Shown here: piece after piece, positions 33,700-46,846 of the stretch
Position numbering within the stretch: the first letter of the stretch is position 1
Layout: the number at the start of each line of letters is the position of its first letter
Origin: Lampris incognitus
Taxonomy: Eukaryota > Chordata > Actinopteri > Lampriformes > Lampridae
Length of the DNA stretch: 64,000 nucleotides
Assembly (NCBI RefSeq): GCF_029633865.1
Contig: NC_079212.1
Span: forward strand, 102,510,933 to 102,574,932
Direction of reading: 5' to 3'
Notes under the pieces: model-generated
Databases searched by the model: none
Seen by the model: the letters and a program-made list of their open reading frames with translations, nothing else
What the model was told of the DNA's origin: nothing
Translations under genes and position numbers: made by a program

Positions 33700-35200
33700 G
33701 ACATGGTATTACATTTGGAAACTCTGGGTTGGGGACAACGCCAAAACATTGATTATCCACCACAAAACACACAAAATGTGCTAAAACTACAGGCTACAGA
33801 AACCTTTTAAAGAGTCTAGGTGTTTCCTTGTCTACACTAAATAGTGATATTTAAAATTGTTGTGTATTTTTAATGGAAATACACCCATGGGACTGAAATA
33901 TGACTGAAATCTGGGAAATACCAGGAAAACTATATTGAGTGCCTTAAACTGACAATAAAACTAATAAAATAAATGTTTAGAAGTGCCCCAGCTTTCCAGC
34001 AATATGTATTTACATCAGGGTTTGATTGCTCCAACGTATCCTTCTGAATTCTTCATAGATTAGAATAAGGCATCAGATCAGTATGGAAGCTAGAGCTGAA
34101 ACCACATTCAAATAAATTGTTATTACATTATGATTATATGTTATCCAAACATATATGCCGATTTCTTGTAATATATAAGTGGTGTAATTTGCATACCGCA
34201 ATAACATTTCCCATGTGGGGGATTATAAAGTGTGTGAAAGTGAAAGTGATTAATCAGCCAGGTAAAACAAGTTACTTGTACCACTATATTATTGCTTATC
34301 TTGTAATAATATCATGAGAGTTGTTTTCAGACAATAGAAATTCTACATTGATCACCAACATGAAGCTGCTTAATGGTAATGTGGGTATTTTTTGTTCATT
34401 GTTTGTATGATGTATCATGCACCACATTTGATGTATTGTGGTCTCAGACTGACCCACTTTCCCTTAAGGTGTGACAATAATTTCATTTAGTCTCTTCCCA
34501 TCTGTATCCAGAAGAGTTATCCAGAATTAATCCGATTCTGATTTTAAAGGGGAACTGAAACGTCGTTTTGCTGCAGCTGTAGGACAACTACTTCACCACT
34601 GAGGACTATGATGATTAAGGATGGCATAATATCAAAGTGGGAAAGTGGTTCATTGAACTAAAGTAGCCTACTATTATAACTCATCATGAACAAAGGTGCA
34701 ACCCTTAAGACCTTCTTTTTGCTAAGGACAAATACAGTGGCCCACTGTGAAATGCTGTTTGAATTCCCCTGTAGATGATTCATGTCGTTACAGTGGTTTC
34801 ATGTTTACATGTATTTCATGCAAAATCCATCAGGACCCGCTTAGTTCACATAAGGTCACAATGTCGCCTACCCTTGCCTTGCCGTCTATTCACAATGCTG
34901 TAGGCAAGAAGACTTCCAGAAGGACGATTAAGACGGACACATAATCTATGTTCATGTAACATAGTGTCAGCATATAAAGACGCCGGATACAAATGTAGGT
35001 TAAATGTCAGGTTTAACCATTAAGCTGCCACTTGATGGCGACGTTCTCCTACCGTCCACGAAATCTTCGGTTTTGGGTTTCTTGTCAAAACTTGGTGTTT
35101 AACCCTCTGCATAATGAGATAACCAATGGCCAAGCGATTTCTTGTCGTAATTGTGCATCCAGAAAAAAAAATTACAAAATGATGTAACGTAATGCAGAAA
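33700..35200. other. Non-coding upstream region of CYC1
   Basis: AT-rich; no gene or confident repeat seen. It becomes GC-rich from about 35210. Confidence 0.4.
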
Positions 35201-35209
35201 AGGGGTTGC

Positions 35210-35315
35210 GTAAACACAGGTTGTGTAAATTGCCGAACGGGGAGGGGGCAGTGCGGAGGGGACGTGATGCAGCCTGCCTCCTCCAGTCCTCTCAGAGGCA
35301 CAAGAACGAGCGAAG
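35210..35315 (+). promoter_or_regulatory. CYC1: Probable CYC1 promoter/5-prime UTR
   Basis: A short GC-rich stretch (GAACGGGGAGGGGGCAGTGC and following) directly before the CYC1 ATG, in otherwise AT-rich DNA. There is no obvious TATA box. The assignment is by position and composition only. Confidence 0.4.
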
Positions 35316-38300
35316 ATGGCGGCGCTACGAGCTGTCGCGCTGTCCGGCAGTGGGAGAACTCTCTTGAGCACGCCAAAAACAATCAAGGCCTCCAAGGTAT
35401 GATGGCAGATGTCATTAAGGAGCGGTAGTCGATTTTCATATGTTTTCGATAAAAGTAAAGACCAACTTGTCCTTACAGCTAGCTAGCCTAGCCTTAGCCG
35501 GTCAACTAGGTTGCTCTACATAGGGTTAGGCAAGGTCACTCGAGCTATGCAACGTTTTTTAGAGCTTCTTGATGGTCTTACATTATTTTCAAATGCTGCT
35601 TTGTTCCTCGGACGCAGAGGGCTTTGAATTACAACAGGTTGAATTTTAACACTATAAATAGACCATTTAGACGTGTTGCCGTAGATTTTGTCAAGCCAGC
35701 TAACGGTTATCTAGCTAGCTCACTAGTGCTTCCCTTGTTGGAGAGGGAAACTAGGCTAACCGGCAAACGAGCAGCGTTCGCCTGTATTTAAACCAAACGT
35801 TTATGTTGTACAATGTAGAGATGCAAGTCAATGGATAATACCTTGATAATATAGAGACCCAAAGTATTACAAGGGCGATAGGTAGAAATCTGTCATCTGT
35901 GTCTTAGATTCCAAAATGTGTCCTGATACTATTGAGCTAACGAGCTAGCCAGGTAGCTCTAGTTGTCGTCTCAAGGACTGAAAGGACTTCCGGCGGAACG
36001 TGGCCAACGTGTATTAGCCACCAGTGCTGCTCTCAAAATGCGACTCGTGTTTGCAATGCGTAAGCTTCACCCCACACAAAGCTAGACTTAAACGTGTAAT
36101 AGCATTTTTTTTAATGTCATACAGACTTATAGGCCTCACTACAGCAATGAATGAGCGGTCTTACATTTAAGCATTATGTGCAGGTCAGTTGTGTAGATTG
36201 CTGCTTTATAAACCTAGGTCAACAAATAAAAGTCATCCCTTGATTCATTTTGTTGAAGCGAAAGTATTTGGGTTTGCATGGTGCTTGTTGAATGGGATTA
36301 ATAAATATGTTTCTCTAAACCTTCCTTTTACATTGAGGTAAGATTGAATAATCAATTGAATAGTGTGCTGTTTAACTAGTAGTTTGATATTAGAACCTCT
36401 GGTACTGGAACCTTTTGATTTATGAAGTTTTACAAATGATTCTTTGTATTGGCACATTAAATAATTTCCGATGTGATGTAGTGTTTTATTTAATGTTTTG
36501 ATGTTGTAGTTATTTAGCTGACACAGTCAAAATCAACCCTGTGCCACAGAGGTACAAGCCTGTGGGTATTACATTTTCAACTGCTCACTATCCCTGATTT
36601 CACCAATCACTATACATTTGACTTGGGGGGGGGGGGTATTGGTGTGGTATTTGGTTGAAATACACGTTTGGCTTTTTCATATTCTTGACCCTCAATGGCA
36701 CTTGGCTGGGAATTACTGATCCAGAACATGATCCAGTGGCAGAAGAGGTGGTAATTGAGGGTCTTAAACCAGCATACATTTATTTGATCAATACACATGG
36801 TTTTTGGGGCACAATTGTCAACCTTTGTGTGAATCCAAGTTTATACCTTTTGAGAAAGAAGCAGTCTCTCTAACCACCAAGCCATCAGTGATAACCTGAG
36901 TGATGCTGCAGTTAGTAAGCCGAACGCGATGATCTTATGACTATTGTCTGGTTACAAAAGCACCATCAGAAGGACAGTTTCATAGGAGTTATAATAAATT
37001 GTCAGTCTCCTATAGCTCTGTGATTTGGCAGCCTATTGTAGCTGTATGCTAACAGACATATTCTGAAATATTTATAAGTGCAATATAAGAGGGTAAAACT
37101 TGACTGAGATCATTTTGTTTCTCAAATCATATACCAATTGTATGTACAGTACCTAGTAAAGATATAGCCTAGTTGCTATCACTTTAGCTGCTCTACCTCC
37201 TTTAAAAAAAGTGCTTGCTTAATTGTGTCCTGTGGTGTTGTTTTGATGAGGGGTGAAGACTGCAGGGCTGAGGTCAACACTCCAGTCAACAACTGGATGA
37301 TAATTTGTCCACATCCCACACAGTATGCCCTGCTCTGTGTATAGGGTTTCACAGCTATGGTTAAAGTGATATTCGTATTGTTCAAGATGTTGTCATTTTG
37401 ATATATTAAAGTGGAAACGGACAACTTTTCAACTTCCCCCCTGGTGTTTCCAAGTGGTATTATTGTTTGCGCCACTGTTGCAAAGACAACTGGATCGCTT
37501 TCCATTTTCCTCAGAACCTCACTCTGTGAAGAAATGATAATTGACCATAAGAATCCCCATTTGAATTAGAAACCTCGATCTCAGTGCTATGATAAAGACA
37601 GAGTAAAACATCATGTAGTATTCACAAGTAGGCAGGTTGTGTTACTGATCCAGTAGAAAGAATGCCAATTGAATGTCGGTTTGGAACCCTCAAGTCCCGG
37701 AGCTCTCTCTATCGAATGAATGCCTGTCTGAGGTTCACTCTTGTTTTACCTCTGTTTCTATCACTCTCCCTCTTTGCCTTCTTTGCCTCCTCTGTCAATG
37801 GGGTTCTTTTTCTCTTGCTGGATAGTTTCCAACTGTTACTTCAGTTGTTCCACCATCCGCCATTTCTGCTACTGGGGATAGCTGCCGATAGCCACCACAG
37901 AAAAACAAAAGCGCTATCTTCTTCTTTTGGTTACATAATGGTTGATGCACTTCCTTTGCACCATAAATCGAGCCTTCATTTTCCTGGGAGATCATACCTG
38001 GTGGCAGACAGATGGGATAGTGAAAGCGAGGCTTAAAAGGAATCAGTCTAAACGCCAGTAGTGTCATTATTCTGAAGCCATTACACTCTGCAATCAACAT
38101 TTACTATGTAATGATTTTTTAAAGGAAAAAATTGTCTATTTCCACTTTAATCACAATTTTTACTGAACAACCGCTGTTTCAGATTTGTTGAAAAACCATG
38201 CACACAGAATTTCAATCACAGAAATTACAGTAGGGATAAATTATGTCATGTCATTAGTTGTGTAGTCCATACTTGGTATGACTACATCCCTACATTTTAC

Positions 38301-41300
38301 TGTTGTTTAACTTTTTGATGTTTGAACTATTGCTATGAAAGTTTGACTATTCACAAAGTCTTGTGTATGACATGTATTGAAGTAATGGTGGTTTCTAAAC
38401 TCGTGATTAATTTTGGAGAAACAGTTAGACAGGCTGCAGGGTTCATTGTAATGCTGATAAGATTCTGTCATTCTGTAGGCTAACATGTCATTTGCCAGCC
38501 TGCCACGGAACAAGAAAGTGGCCCTGACAACACTGGGTGTAGTCACGGCTGGAGGTGCTGGGCTTGCCCTAATGCTGCATCAGTCTGTTAAAGCCTCAGA
38601 GCTGGAGCTCCATCCCCCTAACTACCCCTGGAGCCATGGTGGACCTCTGTCTTCGTTGGACCATGCAAGGTACAAAAGGCATATATGCAGTGATAGCACT
38701 ATTTGTTCCTCACTTGCTATGCCTGCCCCCCATTTAAGAATATCCATGAAGCTTAATCAGTCACTTAAAACAATTTCTCCCACTACTGTTAGCATAATAT
38801 GCCTTCTCAGCTGCTGGTCTAATGGTGAGCAGAACAGACTCAAGACTTATACCATGATTTGTAGATTTGATGGCACGGTGGCTCAGCAGTCCTGGGTTCA
38901 AATACGACTGGTCTTCTCTGTGTGGAGTTTGCATGTTCTCTCCATGTTAACATGGGTTTCCTCCAAGTGCTCCACTTTCCACAAGACAAAGACTTGCATG
39001 TTAGGTCAGTATTCCTGCCCTTGACCAAGGCACTGGCCTAAGAACTGGAGTCAGTCCCTGGACACTGCGCTGTGGCTGCCCGCTGCTCCTAAGTAATTAG
39101 GATGGGTCAAATGCAGAGGTCTTCCCACGGGAATCAGTAAAGTAACTTTGATGTGCTAGTATTTAGAAACAGATATACTTGCATTTAATTTTTGTTTCTT
39201 GACTTCAGAGTTTTTATGCAGTTTTTTTTATTCGGACCTACATGTTTGTGTTCAAGCCAACATTAGCCAACTCACACAGTTGTTCCAATATTCCAATGTA
39301 AGTAAAACAAGGAGATGCTTAATCAACAATGGTCCAGAAAATAAATCTGTTGACTGATTGTCAGAACAATTCACATAATGCTGCATCATGTAATTATTGA
39401 TACCCACAAACATTTGTCAGAAGGACCATAGACTGGTGAGCTTGCACACATACTTTGATAAAAACCCACTGAAACATTTATAGCTCCTCGCTCTGTGTTC
39501 ACTGTGAATGTCCAGGCAGCAAGGCTCCATTTTCCTACCACAGCGCTCAGTCAAAGAAAGTTGAATCAGTTCATCTGGATACAACGTTTATTGACAGATA
39601 CATTTCATCACTCATCCAAGTAACCTATTGAGTCTAAACTAACTGCAGGTATCCCCACCCTTAGACTACTGAGTCCTGGCCTGACGCGTTAGCTCTCCTG
39701 TGTTGTGCCATCCTCTTGGCCAGTGTCTGTTTAGTGTCCTCAATGTACAAGTCACAGCAATCCTCCTGGCACTAAACAGTGTACACTATATTGCTCTGTT
39801 TGTGCCGGGGGACTCGATCCTTGGGGTGGACCAATTTCTGACACAGCGTGTTTTGAGGTTTGAAAGCAACCGAGATGCGGTGTTTGGGAAATACGCATCT
39901 CAACTTTTCCGACACTCCCGCCACATACAGAATCACCACTGGTTTACGCTTAGGCAGCTGTTGTCCTTTTCCTCTCTTCGATCGGCTGGTGCAGTTTGGG
40001 CATCTTCCTGGCTGCGACAAACACCCAGTTAGGATAACCACACTTAACCAGGGCCTGTTTAATGTGGGATTTCTCCCTTTACCTGGCCACTGTGTCGGTG
40101 GGGACGTTGTCAGCTTGGTGGTATAGTGCCTTGATGACTCCTAGTTTTTGCTCCAGTGGATGATGAGATTCAAACTTTTTGCTCCAGTAGATGAGAGTCA
40201 AACATTAAGTACTGGTCAGTATGTGTTAGTTTATGGTAAACATCAACAATCAAATTGCTATTGCAATTTCACAGTCTAAGAAAGCTAACCTGTTGTTTTT
40301 CCACATCATCCCTGGTGAACTTGATGTGGTTAAGAGTTAATGTGGTCGTTGAAATGAAATGCCCTAGTGGCAACCCAAGGATCACTTGTGGCACCAGAAC
40401 ACACACACATATGAAAATATGAGTAGATTTGTGAAAGCAGCAGCTGTTGTTTATTTTATTTTTCTTATGTATGTCTACTTGAGTGGTTGTTTTTATTAGC
40501 AGGTGTACAGGTTCCTTCATATTTTCAATAGACCAAATTAATTTACACACAGCCTTGCCCTTATAGTTTTCTCCCTTTTACTATCTCTCGCTCGCATTTC
40601 TAGGTAATGATGAGTATATAGGCAAGTGTATCCTGCCTGCCATAGTTTGGTCTACATCAGAGTTCGCGCTAGACTTTCTCGTTGTCCATCATGATGACGG
40701 ACAGGGTCATAAAAATTCGGTCACCATCAATTGTTACCCGTCATAGATATATAGCCTATTTAATAGCATTTAATTTTCTATAACAATCGACCACAATACA
40801 TTTAATATGCAGAATAACACTAATATAGACAGAAGAACAAACTTAGATTATGCATTTATAAGAGAGAAAAAAGGAGCAAACGAGACACTGACACTCTTTT
40901 CATGAATGATTTATTTTATTTTATTTTTTTACAGTAAAATCTAATTTCTCTGAACCTCAGATTTAACAAGAAGAATGGGCAGAAAATGAATTTGAAACAG
41001 CTTTAGTTAGTGTTCAATGTGGCTACGGCTGCTTTTGTGATCATTCAGTGACGATTTCTGCGTCGTAGTGCACCCTCTGACAAATCCATTATGCACATCA
41101 GCTTTCCTGCAGACATCACAGGACATTTTTCCACCTTCCCTCCTCAACCAGGTGTAATTTTGCTCCCACTGAACCCAGTATTCTCTCTTGGTCGTGGAGT
41201 TGCTACCACTTGCTTTCTCCGCGGACTCCGCCTGCTCGTTGTCGTCAACTGCCGCTGGCTGTTCGTCATCATCAGAATTAATTTGAGGTTCTTCTTGTCT

Positions 41301-44238
41301 TTCATCCTCCACCTCATCAATCCCTCTTTTTTCACCAGCTCGTTTATCAACCACATTCGTCTTTTGAAAGAAATACCGAACACTCAGCTGCCGTGACATT
41401 TTGTGATAGCCTACTTAGTTTGTTTAAAACAAGTTGGCAATGAAGAAGACAAGATGCAGAGCTAATTAATGATGCACAATCGCCACCAAGTGGACAGTGG
41501 GGTTTACAACAGGTGGTCTGCGTGTGTTTATTAATAGTGTTGCATGTGAATTTAATCGGTCAAATGATGGACAGCCTTTAGATTTTTCCGTCATTGTTAA
41601 AAAAAAATCGGTCAAAGATGGAAAATATTCGGTTAACACGACCCCTGGTCCACACTGATGTTTACAACTTTATCTCTCCCTTCCTCCCCTAGTGTTCGCC
41701 GTGGATATCAGGTGTACAAGCAGGTATGTTCGGCCTGCCACAGTATGGAGTACCTGGCCTTCAGAAACCTAATTGGAGTCTCGCACACAGAGGCTGAGGT
41801 TAAGACCATTGCTGAGGAGGTAAGTTGTTCTCTGTGTGTGTTTGTGTGCGTGTTTGATTTGGGTATCATTACATACTCTTTATAGTATGAAGTAAATGCT
41901 ATAATATCTATCCAGAAGATAATAAATATCCAGTGGCTCAGTCATATCATGTCTGGCTCATGGTCGTAATGTCTAATAGATGCATCACATAGATACAGAG
42001 TGAGCAGCAAGGTTTTGGGTTATTTACAGATGTTTTTGTGTTGTAGAAAAAATAGTGCTTCATAAATGTCTTACATATTTGGAAGAACAGTGCTAACAAA
42101 ACAGAAAACAAACTAGACAACAGAGAAATCTATCCAGAAGGGGGAAAAGTTAATGTGTAGCAGTCATTTCTTCCAGGTACCTAAACTTTTTACTCAGAAG
42201 AGATAAGATAACATTAAACATTTTTCATAAAAATGTTTAATGTTAGCCTAAATTGATGATGTTGAATATATTTTTTTCAGTCCCTCCCAAAATAAATTCC
42301 TGGCTATGCCAGTGACTTCAGCCATGCTCAATGGAAACAGTGACATTTGACAGAATGGCTGCATGTCAGCTGCGGTACATGCTCCACGTCTTCGCTTGCA
42401 GTGCACACTGAGCTTAAGCAGTACACATAAATAAAAAAGGTCAATGAATTAAAAATGAAAACATGCATTACAGTAATATCACTACTAACTTTAAAAAAAA
42501 AACTACAGTAATAATAACTTGAGCTTGAGTTTTTTACACTGAAGATTTTTTTACATCTGATGATGAATTGCACATGAGAAAATGATAATGGCAGTATTCA
42601 TGATATATATTTGAAACACAGTCTCCGTTGTGTGTTTCTGCAGCATGAGCTGAAGCTAGTGCAAAGAAAACGTTGTCCTTTCTCCTGTTCAGATTGAGGT
42701 TGTGGACGGCCCCGATGAGAACGGGGAGATGTTTACCAGACCAGGGAAGCCCTCCGACTACTTCCCTAAGCCCTACCCCAACCCTGAAGCTGCCCGCGCA
42801 GCCAACAATGGCGCCCTGCCGCCTGACCTCAGTTACATCGTTAATGCCAGGTAACATATTATCAACTAAAGGGGAAAAAATCTTGAAAAAGACACACGTA
42901 CTCTTTCCCCACCTGTTGCTCTCCTCTTCACCTATGATGGAATGCTGCTCTGCTCTCTTTTGTCTATCCTCTGAAGCACGCAAACAGCTGTGTGATGTTT
43001 TAGTCTCAATTTTTTCTTATCTGTTTGACCTTTCTGCTCTTTCCTCTTATCTTTTTGTCTTTCCTTCTTTACCCCACCCCTTCTCTCTGTCTTGCTCTCT
43101 CTCTCCCTCTCCAGACATGGTGGAGAGGACTATGTGTTCAGCTTGCTGACAGGTTATTGTGAGCCTCCAGCAGGAGTATCAGTAAGAGAGGGTCTCTACT
43201 ACAACCCATACTTCCCTGGCCAAGCTATCGGCATGGCCCCACCCATCTACAATGAGGTGCTAGAGTATGAGGATGGTAAGGAGCAGAGAGGGGAGTGAGA
43301 ATAATTGTATGTGTGTGGACATTGAGCTCCTGTCTACAACAGGGTGCAATATCAGCGTAGCATGTTTGTTGCACAGCAGGTCAAAACTGTGAGAAAGATT
43401 GAAAGGTACCTTTAAATATGTTTCCTTTGTATTGTGTGGATAAGTGTCACTTGCACCATTTTCTGCCTTGATTTTAATTAACTGATTATTTATGAAGAAT
43501 GCTAAATGGCCACAGCATAATTAGACCCTGTCAGATGGAAAACTGACTATGAATGCTGTAAAATGTGGCTTTTGTCTTTCAATGGGATGGTGTCCATCAG
43601 TGCTGATGATGTTTGTTGATTTGTTGTCTGTGTTGCCATAGGAACACCTGCCACCATGAGCCAGGTTGCTAAGGACGTGTGTACCTTCCTGAGGTGGGCT
43701 GCGGAGCCGGAGCATGACCAACGCAAACGCATGGGACTGAAGGTACACCTATTGGACATGGTGGCACAGAATAGCTATACATACAATCAAGCACACAGAG
43801 ATAAAATATCTGCAAATATAAGATGTCCACACAAATGTCGAACACACAGACTCAACACATTGACACAGGTGAAAAACGGCCCTGCATAGGACAGAACGTA
43901 GAGTAGAACATTCGACACTGCCCATTTCTGATGGACTATGCAAAAAGCCTCCAAACTAGTATGGCTCAGAGTCCCTGTACACAAGTTTTACTATTAATTT
44001 GTAGTTTTTGTTTCAATTATGAGTTAATATAGCAATATTTCAGTCTGTTGATGTCTTATGTCTTGGTGCACATGGAAACTATTCATATTGCTCATTACAT
44101 TCTCCATCTCTCTCTCCCTCATTGTCCCCTCAGTTGTTGATGGGTGTTGCCATCGTCAGCCCTTTGGTCTACTACATGAAGAGACACAGGTGGTCAGTGC
44201 TGAAGAGTAGGAAGATCGCTTATAGGCCCCCTAAGTAA
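35316..44238 (+). CDS. CYC1: Cytochrome c1, heme protein of mitochondrial complex III
   Basis: Seven coding exons: 35316-35396, 38479-38669, 41693-41819, 42693-42850, 43115-43275, 43642-43742 and 44134-44238. All have GT-AG borders and compatible phases, giving 307 residues and a TAA stop. Cytochrome c1 passes electrons from the Rieske protein to cytochrome c in the bc1 complex of the inner mitochondrial membrane. Visible features: a basic presequence and a hydrophobic sorting segment (about 41-62, [17 protein letters not shown]), a mature start at about SELELHPP (67), the heme-binding CSACH at 103-107, and the axial Met in AIGMAPPIY at 226. The C-terminal membrane anchor starts at 274 ([15 protein letters not shown]), followed by a basic tail. 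It is slightly shorter than human (325 residues), the difference being in the presequence. It is colinear and intact, so probably functional. Confidence 0.97.
37410..38146. mobile_element. TTAA-flanked DNA element in CYC1 intron 1
   Basis: A 737-bp segment flanked by TTAA on both sides (37406-37409 and 38147-38150). Its inverted ends AGTGGAAACGGACA and the complement of TGTCTATTTCCACT differ at two of 14 positions. TTAA targets are used by piggyBac and Kolobok elements. Internal frames (minus 37795-38100) show no clear transposase domain, so it is probably non-autonomous. Confidence 0.7.
38870..39150 (+). mobile_element. SINE relic in CYC1 intron 2
   Basis: GGCACGGTGGCTCAGCAGTC, a B-box-like GGGTTCAAATAC, then TGTGTGGAGTTTGCATG and GGGTTTCCTCCAAGTGCTCC: the same tRNA-headed SINE body as at 29551. 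An internal part of the head is deleted. Confidence 0.65.
39550..40360 (-). mobile_element. Penelope-like element copy 3 (relic) in CYC1 intron 2
   Basis: On the minus strand, 40360-40270 encodes an RT piece ([13 protein letters not shown]), 40041-39772 a linker ([29 protein letters not shown]), and 39770-39700 a decayed GIY-YIG start ([17 protein letters not shown]). It is a different subfamily from copies 1 and 2 and is broken by stops and frameshifts. Confidence 0.7.
40658..41647 (-). mobile_element. hAT relic with zinc-finger ORF, CYC1 intron 2
   Basis: About 990 bp. The ends CAGAGTTCGCGCTA and the complement CAGGGGTCGTGTTA are similar. Flanking 8-mers GTCTACAT and GTCCACAC match at 6 of 8 positions, as expected for an old hAT duplication. 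Its right end is 45 bp before CYC1 exon 3. It contains the ORF at 41007-41399. Confidence 0.6.
41007..41399 (-). pseudogene. hAT-type N-terminal zinc-finger fragment
   Basis: A 130-residue ORF. Residues 1-75 are acidic and low in complexity, starting [14 protein letters not shown]. Residues 76-130 form a zinc finger of the type found at the N-terminus of some hAT-derived proteins: [22 protein letters not shown] in CDVCRKA, and H...H in [13 protein letters not shown]. No catalytic part follows. It lies antisense in CYC1 intron 2 within a hAT-ended segment. I think it is a transposase remnant, not a host gene, although the frame is fully open. Confidence 0.6.
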
Positions 44239-44761
44239 AGCAAAACACACCTAAACTTTGGCCTACCTGTACCAGAGAGGGCTGCGTTCAACAACCCCAC
44301 AACACTCCCCCTACAATGTTCTCTTTGACACAACACAAACATGCCTTTCTAATAGGGGTAGAGAAATCAAGCAAATAAGGTTTTTGTTTTTTTTCCTTTT
44401 TTATAATTGGAATGGTCAGCCAAAATGTGGTTGAGCTTTTCTGTATCTGCAACGTTGTGGTTTGTTTTGGAGTGTTGTTGGCGTTCTTGAATGCACCCTC
44501 CCCTCATTATTTTGTTTGATTTGGTCATAGCTGCTCCTTATTCACATCTTAACATGATGTTCAAGTCATGCCATTTATGATTCAATTAATTATCCATCTT
44601 TATAAGATATTGAATAACAGAGCGTGCACAGACAAGTGGTTGCCCTAAAACCATGAAACATTCTGAGTGTGCAGATAAACATCCTTTCCTCCCCTCCCAA
44701 GAAAACAAGAGTACGATGATGGAACAAAAGCAACTGCTAAACCTCTTGTTTTACTGTACAA

Positions 44762-44767
44762 AATAAA
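44762..44767 (+). promoter_or_regulatory. CYC1: CYC1 polyadenylation signal AATAAA
   Basis: AATAAA about 525 bp after the stop codon. A second AATAAA lies near 44929. Confidence 0.6.
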
Positions 44768-45244
44768 TTATCTTAAAGGAAACTTTGTCTGGGGGTGTTG
44801 CTTGTGCAATTCTCATGAGGGACATGCATTACATACATTTGTTGTTGCAACCTTTCCAGTGCTTGTCGCTCTTCTCATCTGTCTGACTCAAAGTAAAATT
44901 TGAATCTACACTATGTTGTGTAAATATTTAATAAATCGCTGTACTGAGTAAAATTGTGGTTATGTACTCGGTTTGTTGAGCTGGAGTGGAAGTTAAGGAT
45001 CGTGGTTTCAACAATACGGGCACTTGCATTTATAGGCTTCACTCTTTAGGTCTTGTAACACTGGACTTGCACAGTCTTTAATATAATGTTCAGTTCTAAC
45101 ACAAACTGCGTAAGTGCTTCAGTGTATTTGAACACCCGTTTTAAATCCAAAGTAGGAGTGTATGATGTGGGGACTAGAGCTTTATGACAAGTGCAAGTGT
45201 AGATTTGCTGGTTTACATCTTTTCTAATTAACTGAGGTAATTTA

Positions 45245-45330
45245 AGCACTTGATTGCTGGAATAGGATCCAGCATCCCCACAACCCTGAGAGCAGGATAA
45301 GCAGCTCAGATCATGGATGGATGGATGGAT
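45245..45330 (+). mobile_element. SINE 3-prime tail
   Basis: GATCCAGCATCCCCACAACC...AGCAGGATAAGCAGCTC then (GGAT)n: the tail of the SINE family seen at 29700-29805. Confidence 0.65.
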
Positions 45331-45859
45331 CGTTGTTTGGCAGTTCAGTAAATCTGATGCGTTCGACCTGTTTTAGTGAGGTGATTTCCATTTTTGATAA
45401 TGTTCAAACATGGCGTGATGTTCATTTGGTCTCCTTAATGAAGGGAAGCACACAAGGCAAGTAAAACTACATATTGACAAAATGGGATAACTTAATTGAG
45501 CGTGCATTTTATAGTTCGTACCCATGAATTGGTCAAATTATTAAACATCAAATTATTCCCACGTCATTAATTTGGGTTATTGTTTTGGTAGGTAAATACT
45601 AATCACTTTGTTAATTTGTGCTCTCGATTAACACCAAATGAGGCATGAGCTGCAGTTTCTAAAGGTAATCGGAGATAACCGGGGCCGTGTTACCAGATGG
45701 GACATGTTAAAGTATTGCACCTGAGACAGTTATATTTTGAGCAAAATTATCATATAGGAGTCATAATCAAGAGAACAAATAGGCATAAATGTATAATTTC
45801 AGAAAATATGTAGGCGGTTAACTGAGACGAACGACTTTTTGACACCGCCTGCAAATCTA

Positions 45860-46030
45860 GCCATCCATCCATCCATTATCTGAACCGCTTATCCTGCTCG
45901 CAGGGTCGCGGGGATGCACACACACCCATTCATACGTAGGGACAATTTAGTACGGCCAATTCACCTGACCTACATGTCTTTGGACTGTGGGGGGAAACTG
46001 GAGCCCCCGGAGGAAACCCACGCAGACACG
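45860..46030 (-). mobile_element. SINE relic, reverse orientation
   Basis: Starts with (CCAT)n, then AACCGCTTATCCTGCTCGCA and GGAAACCCACGCAGACACG, the reverse complement of the SINE body. Confidence 0.7.
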
Positions 46031-46034
46031 TGCT

Positions 46035-46227
46035 TGTGCTGAGGTTGATGGCGGGAAGTGACAAACGACCTGCTGGTGAAGACCGCAGGGAGTGGGATGG
46101 GGTGTAAGTCTGAAGGAGAAGGAGAAGCAGAGGATAGATTATGAAGAGTTTTGAATGTTAATACAATTTTAAAATTAATCCGCTGTGACACAGGAAGCCA
46201 GTGTAATTGAATCAGCAGGGGAGACAT
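46035..46227 (-). mobile_element. L2/Rex-type LINE C-terminal fragment
   Basis: The minus frame begins SPLLIQLHWLPVSQRINFKI, the LHWLP motif after the RT of L2/CR1-like LINEs, followed by TFKTLHNL. A short relic abutting the SINE. Confidence 0.65.
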
Positions 46228-46475
46228 GGTCAGTGGACTCGGAACGTGTGATAAAACATGCTGCAGAAATCTGGATCAGATTGCAGAAGTCAATGCATGA
46301 TGTGACCAAAGCATTGACTAAGACTTCCTTGGAGTGTTGTGTTAAACCAGGGCGTGGTCTGGGGTACTCTAGTAGAATTACAAGTAAAAAAAACAAATGT
46401 TCTGAATCATAAAACATACAATTGTTTTTATCAATTTTAAATCTTTCTCTCAGAAACTCATTACAAGGATATAAA

Positions 46476-46846
46476 CTTAGCACAAAAAGTAAGGAAATGT
46501 GTGTTTGGTAGATTATTTCTTTGTTGTAACAATGCTTCTTGGCAATAAATCTTACATCAGGCACCTGATTGTCAGCACTTGGGGTACCAGCAGCTCAAAA
46601 CGAGTCGATAGCAACAGCAAAATAAGCTGTTTGGCATTGGCAGAGAAGATTTGGCAAATTTCTCATGGGCGCAACCCACATACTCAGCTCTGCTGCTCAC
46701 CCCACAAATGCATGTTCCTTACAAATGTGGCACCATTTAAAAGGGAAATAAACAGGCTTTCCAACGATACAAGATTTATTGCCAAGAAGCATGGTTACAA
46801 CAAAGAAATAATTACCAAACACAAATTTCCTTACTATTGTGCTAAG
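46476..46846. mobile_element. Fold-back MITE with about 80-bp inverted repeats
   Basis: The left arm (46476-46555) and right arm (46768-46846) are near-identical inverted copies. They begin CTTAGCACAA and include GTTTGGTA, TTATTTCTTTGTTGTAAC and GCTTCTTGGCAATAAATC. The flanks are TATA-rich, consistent with a TA target (Tc1-like). There is no transposase. Confidence 0.75.

Noticed and set aside
38485-39024. 179-residue ORF starting in CYC1 exon 2
   Set aside because: Real coding stops at the GT donor at 38670; the rest is read-through into intron 2 and a SINE.
41658-41885. ORF around CYC1 exon 3 as an independent gene
   Set aside because: It is exon 3 with intron sequence on both sides; phases fit only the spliced CYC1 model.
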